From: CAYGEY01 sp964349065
Lineage (GTDB): Bacteria; Patescibacteriota; Gracilibacteria; 1-14-2-50-48-13
Direction of reading: 5' to 3'
Assembly (NCBI GenBank): GCA_964349065.1
Contig: CAYGEY010000003.1
Span: 1 to 59,841 of the forward strand
DNA length: 59,841 nt
The notes below the pieces were generated by a model that saw only the letters and a list, made by a program, of their open reading frames with translations, was not told the origin of the DNA and searched no databases. Positions 53,272 through 59,841 of this stretch are shown one piece after another; position 1 is the stretch's first letter; every line of letters begins with the position of its first letter. The position numbers and the translations under genes are program-made.

Positions 53272-53685
53272 TTACATTCCTTTAAAAAGGTTTGTTACTT
53301 CTTCCTCAGAAAGATTACAAGTTGACTTAGCTTTCTCTTTTACCAATTTTTCCATTTCTTTGTCATCATACTTTTTAGCCATAGTTTCAAAGTCAGATTG
53401 ATCTTTGAATCCATTGTCAGTCATGATTTTGTTTGCTTTGTCTTGAAGCTCTTTTCCTTTTGCGATCATCGCATCAGTATTAGAAGCGCTTAAAGACTCA
53501 CCTGATCCAGTTTCAGTTGATGGCTTAGAGAAGTCTTCCATGATTTTCTTTACATCTTTTGCAAAGCAAACCATTTCAGCACCCACTTTAACCACTTTAT
53601 CCTTTTGAGGATCTCCAGAACCACCGACGCAACTAGCAAGTAGTAGCGCTGGCATCATAGCAACAACAATTATTGCTTTCTTCAT
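53272..53685 (-). CDS. small putative lipoprotein
   Basis: 137 residues. MKKAIIVVAMMPALLLASC is a standard lipoprotein signal with the modified cysteine at residue 19. The mature part is short, helical and charged, with a Ser/Thr/Gly linker (STETGSGESLSASNT) and two more cysteines (CFAKDV and TCNLSEEE) that could form a disulphide. Function unknown. It has a strong terminator of its own. Confidence 0.7.
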   Translation of the reverse strand: MKKAIIVVAMMPALLLASCVGGSGDPQKDKVVKVGAEMVCFAKDVKKIMEDFSKPSTETGSGESLSASNTDAMIAKGKELQDKANKIMTDNGFKDQSDFETMAKKYDDKEMEKLVKEKAKSTCNLSEEEVTNLFKGM

Positions 53686-53761
53686 AGTAGCCGGCGTAAA
53701 AAATTAAAACAGTAACCGAACATTACCTTGAGAATAATGTATAATCAAGACTTTATGTTGT

Positions 53762-55147
53762 TTATGCCGAAACTAACCTTGAAACAGCCTCCTCAACCGT
53801 GTGTAATCCTACAATTTCACCATCAAACTTTGAAATTTTTGACACTTGCGATGCAGGAAGAAACAGCTTTTTTATACCTTGTTTTTCCGCTTCCTTAATA
53901 CGTTTTTCCAAATGCCCAACTGCCCGCACTTCCCCTGTTAACCCGATTTCTCCAAACACTAAAATATTTGACTCTAGTGGTTTATTTTTCCGACTGCTTA
54001 TTATTGCCGAAAGCACCGCAAGATCAATACTCGGATCTTTTACGCGCAATCCTCCGACAACATTGACAAATACATCCAGAGAATCAATCTGAATTCCTCC
54101 GTATTTTGCTATAACCGCCAACAATAATTCTAATCTGGGTTGCATATATCCAGTGGCCGATCTTTTCGGATATCCGAATTTTGTGTATGTTGTAAGCGCT
54201 TGCACCTCAATTAAAAATGCTCGTGATCCTTCAAGCGATGAACTTATAACAGATCCACTTGCCCCTTGTCTTTTACCCGTAAGAAATAGCTCAGATGGAT
54301 TTCGCACCTCTGTAAAACCCGTCTCTTTCATTTGAAAAACTCCTATTTCATCTGTTGGACCAAATCTATTTTTCTCTGCTCGCAAAAATCTGATATCAGA
54401 TACACTATCTCCTTCTAATAAAAGTACCGTATCAACCAAGTGTTCAAGCGCTTTAGGGCCCGCAATATTTCCATCTTTTGTTACATGTCCAATTATGATC
54501 ATCGTAATCCCATAATTTTTCGCGGTCTCAATCAAGAGCTCTGTCACAAAGCGTATTTGCCCAATTGAACCGGAAACACTGCCCAAAGAGGCACTATACA
54601 TCACCTGAATCGAATCAATGATTACTATCTCAGGTCTATCTTCCTGGATCGTTGCAATAATATTCTCCAAAATATTTTCTTGTACAAAACCAAGTGTGCT
54701 GTTTGTATTACCAATTCGTTTTGCCCTTCTTGCGATTTGGGAGACTGATTCTTCGCCAGTGATGTATAATACTTTTGAAGACTCAGACAACATCAGCGCA
54801 AGTGACAATGTCATAGTTGATTTACCTATTCCCGGCTCTCCAGCCAAAAGCGTGACAGAAGCTTTTGTTATACCACCACCAAAAACTCTCCCAAGTTCTT
54901 CATTGGAAAGCAAAAATCTATCATCTATAGCCTCTAGTTCTTCCGCAATTTTATCCAATAAAATTACATTTTTTGCACTCCCTTTATAAGAATCTTTTGC
55001 CTGAAAAGCAATTTTTGTAGAGACACTTCCACCAAAAGAGCTCTCCACCAATGTATTCCACATTGAACACTCCGGACACTGCCCAGTCCACTTATATGTT
55101 TCATGCCCACAATGTGTACAAGAGAATGCATCTTTTACTTTTGACAT
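53762..55147 (-). CDS. radA: DNA repair protein RadA (Sms)
   Basis: 461 residues. The N-terminal zinc finger has cysteines at 10, 13, 24 and 27 (CTHCGHETYKWTGQCPEC). The RecA-like core has Walker A GEPGIGKST near 105-113 and the RadA-specific KNRFGPTDEIGVFQM. The C-terminal Lon-protease-like domain has GGLRVKDPSIDLAVLSAIIS and FGEIGLTGEVRAV; it is a scaffold without protease activity in this family. RadA is a helicase that helps branch migration in recombination. Its start directly abuts the stop of the TPR gene. Confidence 0.97.
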   Translation of the reverse strand: MSKVKDAFSCTHCGHETYKWTGQCPECSMWNTLVESSFGGSVSTKIAFQAKDSYKGSAKNVILLDKIAEELEAIDDRFLLSNEELGRVFGGGITKASVTLLAGEPGIGKSTMTLSLALMLSESSKVLYITGEESVSQIARRAKRIGNTNSTLGFVQENILENIIATIQEDRPEIVIIDSIQVMYSASLGSVSGSIGQIRFVTELLIETAKNYGITMIIIGHVTKDGNIAGPKALEHLVDTVLLLEGDSVSDIRFLRAEKNRFGPTDEIGVFQMKETGFTEVRNPSELFLTGKRQGASGSVISSSLEGSRAFLIEVQALTTYTKFGYPKRSATGYMQPRLELLLAVIAKYGGIQIDSLDVFVNVVGGLRVKDPSIDLAVLSAIISSRKNKPLESNILVFGEIGLTGEVRAVGHLEKRIKEAEKQGIKKLFLPASQVSKISKFDGEIVGLHTVEEAVSRLVSA

Positions 55148-55945
55148 TTATTTACGAATACTTTCTAAAAGTTTTTTCGCCATATCATTTGTGGCATCTA
55201 AAGCCAAAATATCTTTAAGCAAAGCAATTTGTGCATCCTCATTCGATGCAATACCATATAATTCAATAAGTCGAAATCTAAGAGGAATATTATCATTATC
55301 AAGTCGCAGCGCCTCCTCTAAAAGCGGGATCGCTACATCAGTTTTTTCAAGGGTGATATAGACATCCGCCAATTGTATATACCTCTTTGGCTCTTGAGGA
55401 TCTTTCACAATCGCCTCTCTATATGCAGTTATTGCAGTCTCTAGATTGCCCTGTTCCTCTAAGACCTTACCAAGATTACTATAAATTCCCGGATCAATCG
55501 TACCTTTCTCAATCATTTCAAGATACACACTCTCTGCTTTATTATATTTTTCTTGTTTCATATAAATAAACCCCATCAAACTCCGTACGTCCATATTTTC
55601 AGGATCTATCCCAAGTGCAGAAATCAAATGTCTTTCAGCATCCTCATATTCACCTTTTGCAATCATAACATCTATTCCGGAAAGTAACGCTTCTACCTTT
55701 TTCTGATCATCAAGATCAGCGGTTCTCTGAGTATGCTCAATTTCTTCATCCAGTATTCCTTCAGCATTATGAGCCATCAGATGGTCGATACGAGTTCGTG
55801 TTTTAATTACCATACCGGAACTTTCTTTTTCCAACCTCTTATACTGACGAAAATGTGTAAATTTTAGAAATAATGAAGTGATGATTCCTAATAAAGAAGC
55901 TCCGGAAATGAACGTTAAGAGCTTTACTGTAGTAGCAATATCCAT
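55148..55945 (-). CDS. membrane-anchored TPR protein
   Basis: 265 residues. One N-terminal membrane segment (TVKLLTFISGASLLGIITSL) is followed by a basic, then acidic linker. From about residue 85 come at least four tetratricopeptide repeats, for example YEDAERHLISALGIDPENMD, YNKAESVYLEMIEKGTIDPG and LETAITAYREAIVKDPQEPK. TPRs mediate protein contacts, here on the cytoplasmic or outer face. Its partner is unknown. It lies between hisS and radA in one probable operon with no gap to radA. Confidence 0.8.
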   Translation of the reverse strand: MDIATTVKLLTFISGASLLGIITSLFLKFTHFRQYKRLEKESSGMVIKTRTRIDHLMAHNAEGILDEEIEHTQRTADLDDQKKVEALLSGIDVMIAKGEYEDAERHLISALGIDPENMDVRSLMGFIYMKQEKYNKAESVYLEMIEKGTIDPGIYSNLGKVLEEQGNLETAITAYREAIVKDPQEPKRYIQLADVYITLEKTDVAIPLLEEALRLDNDNIPLRFRLIELYGIASNEDAQIALLKDILALDATNDMAKKLLESIRK

Positions 55946-55980
55946 AAATTATTATTAATATATTTTATATTTAGGAAACT

Positions 55981-57330
55981 TTACTCAATCATGGATTTAT
56001 AATCCTTTATATCAAGTGTTGCCGGATCCAAAAGCTCAACCATTCTATCTATAATTCCATCAAAAGATATTGTTTCCTGGGTACCTTTTTTCATATCTCG
56101 GATAATAATTTTCTTTTCTAAAACTTCCATTTGACCAATAACGAGAGAATACTTCACTTCAAAGCGTCCTGCGGTCTCTAACTGTGATCGAATTGCTGCT
56201 TTTCCAAGCGCCCCCATAGTTTTTACGCCACGCTTTCGCAAATCGCTGGCAAGTTTAATCGCAACTTTTTTTGCATCATCTCCAAGTTGAACAATAAACA
56301 CATCCAACTTATCCTTATTTGGTACAGATAAATGAATGTCTTCCATAAATTTCTCAACTTTTTCCATCATAACAGATGCCCCAACAGCCGGGGCACTAAC
56401 AATTGTTGAAGCTGAAGCAGGAGCTCCCTCGGGTAACACACGTTTTACATTTAACTCGGAAATAACATTGTTATATCTCCCCCCACCGCCTAAAACAATT
56501 CTCGTTCCTTCAAACTCTGCTTCAAATCGAAACACAGTATGGGTGTACATATCTGCATCTAAGAACATTCGCTCATCTTCTTCAAACGCAATATCAAGAA
56601 CATTTAAATAATCTTTCACTTTTTTATAATGATCTTTTGACTCATTATCCAGGCTTCTCTCAATAGTTGGAGCAATCTTCGCCAGAATCTGCGTATCCTC
56701 CTCTATAGATGAAAGAAGTCTCATGGGATATAGCTCTAATTTTTCTTGATCTTCAGCGGTTAATGATCTTTCCTTTCCTGCAAAAAAGTTACGAAGATCT
56801 TCATTATATTTTTCCTGTGAAGCCTTTGTTCCACAGTTGTTAATAATTACTTTTACTTCTGACATTCCTACATCCTCAAAAATATGAACACACATTGCGA
56901 TCAATTGTGCATCCAGAGCGGGATCTTCTTCCCCAATAATTTCAAATCCGAATTGGTGTGTTTGATACAATTTCTTTCCATGGCGATCCATTTTTCTCCA
57001 TGCCTGATCTATATAATAAAATTCCTGTGGTGCAGGAAGTGCCTCAAGCTCGTTCTCAACATACGCACGAATAGTACCGGTTGTAGAATCAGGCCTCATA
57101 GCATATTTTTCACCATCAATCTCAACAATAAAAAGCTCCTTCTGGAAAACAGTCGAGGATCTTCCTAACATAATTTCAAGAGTAGAAAGTTTAATAAGTG
57201 CCGGCAATGATATACGTTTATATCCACCCCTTCGAGCATGATGTCTAACAACTTTTTTTATAAAAGTAAAGTAATCATGTTGTTTGGGTAATACATCAGA
57301 CATACCCGGTATACTATACCGACTCTCCAT
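55981..57330 (-). CDS. hisS: histidyl-tRNA synthetase
   Basis: 449 residues. Class II synthetase for histidine. Motif 2 region: YAMRPDSTTGTIRAYVENEL and FYYIDQAWRKMDRHGKKLYQ, then HQFGFEIIGEEDPALDAQLI. The HisA-like segment is RIVLGGGGRYNNVISELNV, where the usual LGGGGRYDGL is slightly changed. The anticodon-binding domain is at the C-terminus (DVFIVQLGDDAKKVAIKLAS). The insertion between the motifs is somewhat longer than in E. coli. It is probably the first gene of a hisS-TPR-radA operon. Confidence 0.95.
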   Translation of the reverse strand: MESRYSIPGMSDVLPKQHDYFTFIKKVVRHHARRGGYKRISLPALIKLSTLEIMLGRSSTVFQKELFIVEIDGEKYAMRPDSTTGTIRAYVENELEALPAPQEFYYIDQAWRKMDRHGKKLYQTHQFGFEIIGEEDPALDAQLIAMCVHIFEDVGMSEVKVIINNCGTKASQEKYNEDLRNFFAGKERSLTAEDQEKLELYPMRLLSSIEEDTQILAKIAPTIERSLDNESKDHYKKVKDYLNVLDIAFEEDERMFLDADMYTHTVFRFEAEFEGTRIVLGGGGRYNNVISELNVKRVLPEGAPASASTIVSAPAVGASVMMEKVEKFMEDIHLSVPNKDKLDVFIVQLGDDAKKVAIKLASDLRKRGVKTMGALGKAAIRSQLETAGRFEVKYSLVIGQMEVLEKKIIIRDMKKGTQETISFDGIIDRMVELLDPATLDIKDYKSMIE

Positions 57331-57492
57331 AATATTTTTTAAATGCTAAATTAATATTCTCCAAGACTTGCGAAGTATAGCGTTACTTCAAAAAAAAACA
57401 ATACTTTAAATACGCGTTTCTGTTGTTATTGTTTTTCAACAAAAAAATAGAAAAAATGATATACTATTATCATGTTAAAATAAAAAACAAAC

Positions 57493-58776
57493 ATGCTTCT
57501 CGAAACCGTCATCAGTTTCCTCTCCGCAATTGCGATCGGCTCCCTCATCGGGATTGAGAGAGAACTTGTTTCAATAGATAAAAAGAAAGAAATAAACATG
57601 ATTACCGGCTTCGGCGGAGTCCGTACATTTATGCTTCTCTCCCTCCTCGGAGCAACAGTTGTATATTTTTCCAAAGAGACCAATAACTGGAATATTTTTT
57701 TGATAGCAGGGATTATGAGTCTCCTCATTATTTTCGCTAACTATATTTATAATCTTTTTATTATTAAAGAAAGCGGCGCAACAACAGAAGTCGCTGGCAT
57801 CATTACATTTTTTCTCGGGGGACTTTGTACCGCCGGATATGCAAACATAGCAGTAATAGTAGGAATACTTACAACAGGTATTCTTCTTTCAAAACGATAT
57901 CTTGGAACAGTACTGGAACATACCGAAAGAAAAGAGCTTTACTCCACACTTACATTTGCAATCATTTTATTTATCGTACTTCCAATTCTCCCAAATCAAA
58001 CCCTTGATCCATGGGAGATAGTCAATCCACAAAAAATCTGGTATGTAGTCGTGTTAATTTCAGCAATTAGTTACATAGGATATATTGCCAGCAAAATTTT
58101 CGGTGCCACAAAAGGTGTGATTATTTCAGGTATTTTCGGAGGCCTAGCATCATCAACAGCCGTCTCATCAGCCATGTCTATGCATAGCAAAAAGAATACA
58201 TCAATTATTACACCTCTAGTTATAGCAACTCTTGTAGCATCAAGCATGATGTTTATTAGGGTATTTGTGCTGGTATACTCATTTAATCCAACTCTCGCGC
58301 CATCTTTGTTCATACCAGTACTTGTCATGACACTTACATCTGCGTCCATAATTGGAATTTTTACATATACTTCTACAAGAAAAGATAAAACGCTTACAAA
58401 AGCAGGCCAAACCATTCCACTCGAAAGTCCATTCCAAGTTCTCCCCGCTCTAAAATTTGCACTATTTTTCCTTGTCGTTTCAGCGCTCAGTCAATTCGCA
58501 GCACATTGGTTCGGAGCAAATGGAACATACGTTATTTCATTTATCTCAGGTTTCGCAGATGTTGATGCGATTAGTATTTCACTATCTACTCAGGCCCTCT
58601 TGGGTCAGATTGCTGTATTTGTGGCGACAAAAGGACTTATTATAGCAATGATGACTAACACAGTAGTCAAAATTATTATCGCTTACCTTTTTGGAAGCAG
58701 GGAATATTTCAAATCCATCGCCATGTCATTTGGCGTGATTATGATTCTGGGGATTGCTTCGCTGTTTTTTATTTAA
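57493..58776 (+). CDS. MgtC/SapB-type membrane protein with DUF4010
   Basis: 427 residues with about 12 membrane segments. The N-terminal part has the MgtC/SapB signature AIAIGSLIGIERELVSIDKK and MITGFGGVRTFMLLSLLGAT. The C-terminal part matches DUF4010, with GIFGGLASSTAVSSAMSMHS and ISGFADVDAISISLSTQAL. The function of this two-part family is not known; a link with Mg2+ or other cation homeostasis is only suggested by the MgtC part. Monocistronic, followed by a large hairpin. Confidence 0.85.
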   Translation: MLLETVISFLSAIAIGSLIGIERELVSIDKKKEINMITGFGGVRTFMLLSLLGATVVYFSKETNNWNIFLIAGIMSLLIIFANYIYNLFIIKESGATTEVAGIITFFLGGLCTAGYANIAVIVGILTTGILLSKRYLGTVLEHTERKELYSTLTFAIILFIVLPILPNQTLDPWEIVNPQKIWYVVVLISAISYIGYIASKIFGATKGVIISGIFGGLASSTAVSSAMSMHSKKNTSIITPLVIATLVASSMMFIRVFVLVYSFNPTLAPSLFIPVLVMTLTSASIIGIFTYTSTRKDKTLTKAGQTIPLESPFQVLPALKFALFFLVVSALSQFAAHWFGANGTYVISFISGFADVDAISISLSTQALLGQIAVFVATKGLIIAMMTNTVVKIIIAYLFGSREYFKSIAMSFGVIMILGIASLFFI

Positions 58777-58802
58777 TTGGCAGAAAATATAGAAAAATAA
58801 AG

Positions 58803-58863
58803 TACCCTAGCTCGATCTCTTGTCGGAACGAACGTGTAGACAATGGAGAGCGGGTATTTATTT
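58803..58863. terminator. large structured terminator after the MgtC/DUF4010 gene
   Basis: Nested pairing TACCC/GGGTA, GCTC/GAGC and TTGTC/GACAA surrounds a 14-base loop, and TTTATTTTT follows. It is bigger than a usual terminator, with interior bulges. It lies between two convergent genes and has a T-rich stretch on the minus side too (ACTTTATTTTTC). Confidence 0.65.
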
Positions 58864-58877
58864 TTCTGTATTTACCA

Positions 58878-59327
58878 TTATTTAAACCTCTTCACCGCCC
58901 TTCTCATCTCCATATCCTGATCTTTCCTTTTCAACGTCTCCCTCTTATCATGCAATTTCTTCCCTTTCACAATCCCCACTTTCACCTTCACCAAATTTCC
59001 TTTCAAAAATATTTCTAAAACGCAGCACGTCACACCTTTCTGATCAATCGCTTTGATAATTTTCAAAATCTCCCTTTTGTGCAAAAGTAATTTTCTCTTC
59101 CGAAGCGGCGCAATATCAATCGAAGAAAATGCATACGGACTCACATGCATATTCTCAACAAATAATTCACCCTTCCACTCCTGTACAAAATTCCCTTTCA
59201 AATTAACAGACCCTTTCCGAACACTTTTTACTTCACTCCCAACAAGCACGATCCCGGCTTCAAAAGTTTCTAATACTTCATAATCATGTAATGCCTTCTT
59301 GTTGACAATAGAAACAGCTGAACTCAT
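58878..59327 (-). CDS. smpB: SsrA-binding protein SmpB
   Basis: 149 residues. SmpB brings tmRNA to stalled ribosomes. The family features are VNKKALHDYEVLETFEAGIV, LVGSEVKSVRKGSVNLKGNF, FVENMHVSPYAFSS and RKRKLLLHKREI, ending with a basic tail (KLHDKRETLKRKDQDMEMRR). The tmRNA gene itself is not seen next to it. Confidence 0.97.
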   Translation of the reverse strand: MSSAVSIVNKKALHDYEVLETFEAGIVLVGSEVKSVRKGSVNLKGNFVQEWKGELFVENMHVSPYAFSSIDIAPLRKRKLLLHKREILKIIKAIDQKGVTCCVLEIFLKGNLVKVKVGIVKGKKLHDKRETLKRKDQDMEMRRAVKRFK

Positions 59328-59359
59328 AGTACAATAGATATATTTACGTCATTTGAAGT

Positions 59360-59841
59360 ATGCACATTCTCTCGCCATATATCAACCAAAATACTGCATT
59401 TGTGCAAAATCTGCCATCAAAAAATCTGCATCATGCATATCTTTTTCATACTTTGCCCAAAACTGAGGGCATTCTTGCAGCTTTTTTACTCACTCAGCAA
59501 ATCATAAATAATATAGCACCAGATCATCTGGAACAATTTAACAAGGGCTTATATCCACACCTCCTATTTTTTGAAGATACTGGTGAAACTATCAAAATCG
59601 AAGTTGCAAAAAAGATTCATGCATTTGCTGAGCTCACGAGCGACATCCCAAAGTTTATCATAATTGAAAATATTGAACGAATGACCGAATCTGCAAGTAA
59701 TGCTCTGTTAAAAGTTCTCGAAGAGCCGCATGGCATGACGTTTTTTTTCTTTTCCACAGAGCGTGTCATAAGAGTGCTCCCAACTATAATCTCCCGCATG
59801 ATATCCATCAACGTATCATTACCGGAGCTAAACATAATATC
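59360..59841 (+). CDS. DNA polymerase III delta-prime-like subunit (partial, cut by window end)
   Basis: 160 codons read directly from an ATG at 59360 to the end of the window. NLHHAYLFHTLPKTEGILAA corresponds to the HAYLFxGxxGxGK region of clamp-loader ATPases but has no P-loop, as is usual for delta-prime. KFIIIENIERMTESASNALL, then KVLEEPHGMTFFFFSTERVI and LPTIISRM are the classic sensor-2-side features of HolB/DnaX. The regular ATP site is lost, so it fits HolB, the non-hydrolysing clamp-loader subunit. Divergent from smpB with 32 bases between. Confidence 0.8.
   Translation, partial: MHILSPYINQNTAFVQNLPSKNLHHAYLFHTLPKTEGILAAFLLTQQIINNIAPDHLEQFNKGLYPHLLFFEDTGETIKIEVAKKIHAFAELTSDIPKFIIIENIERMTESASNALLKVLEEPHGMTFFFFSTERVIRVLPTIISRMISINVSLPELNII

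Noticed and set aside
58777..58877. tmRNA gene next to smpB
   Set aside because: Too short, no tRNA-like domain with T-arm and CCA, and no tag reading frame. The hairpin is better explained as a terminator.
1..59841. Alternative genetic code with TGA read as glycine
   Set aside because: Complete genes such as both DGR targets and the SLH gene end at TGA at the expected place, and conserved domains are intact under the standard bacterial code.
1..59841. CRISPR arrays, insertion sequences and rRNA genes
   Set aside because: No regularly spaced direct repeats, no transposase or integrase ORF, and no rRNA sequence were seen.

Overview
The window looks like a chromosomal segment from an AT-rich member of the Patescibacteria (Candidate Phyla Radiation). 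The large ribosomal protein cluster has no rpmD (uL30) between rpsE and rplO, which is a known hallmark of that group. Many proteins are short, a gene overlaps another by a few bases or follows it closely, and Shine-Dalgarno signals are weak. TGA works as a stop codon (both DGR target genes end in it), so the reassigned code of Gracilibacteria and Absconditabacteria is not used. A Peregrinibacteria-like source is my guess, not a demonstrated assignment.

Layout. 1-9.8 kb: a hypothetical coiled-coil protein, an AAA/DUF4143 ATPase, argS, and envelope genes (a large polytopic membrane protein, a GT2 glycosyltransferase with a DUF2304 partner, a lipoprotein and an SLH-domain protein). 9.8-34.3 kb: the tuf-S10-spc-alpha ribosomal super-cluster on the minus strand, in canonical order from tuf to rpsI, but split between adk and infA by an island at about 14.0-22.1 kb. 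34.6-37.3 kb: rsmH and an ftsL-like gene, then a lipoprotein. 37.4-47.8 kb: uvrC, an O-antigen-ligase-like protein, a channel-like protein, tRNA-Lys, a HExxH lipoprotein, a VIT-family transporter, a candidate small RNA, rmuC and recJ. 47.9-59.8 kb: dnaE, pheS, radA, a TPR protein, hisS, an MgtC/DUF4010 protein, smpB and the start of a holB-like gene.

The most striking content is in the island. Two paralogous cytoplasmic-looking proteins (minus strand, ending at 14942 and 20904) carry nearly identical 110-bp 3' ends. A third 110-bp copy lies outside any gene at 20444-20553. Compared without gaps on the coding strand, copy 1 differs from the non-coding copy at 19 positions, all of them adenines in the non-coding copy. 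Copy 2 differs at 21 positions, 17 of them adenines. This is the template-repeat/variable-repeat signature of a diversity-generating retroelement (DGR). A small Avd-like ORF is present, but no reverse transcriptase can be seen in the window. Between the two target genes lie a MoxR-type AAA+ ATPase and a HExxH/VWA protein in one operon, so the variable proteins are probably partners or sensors of an ATPase-VWA machine inside the cell.

Next to the island, between a PemK/MazF-like toxin gene and infA, are two tandem small-RNA genes. Each has its own TTGACA-16-TATATT promoter and terminator. They share a predicted secondary structure supported by compensatory base changes. They appear to be a new small-RNA family. 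A third, unrelated candidate small RNA lies upstream of rmuC.
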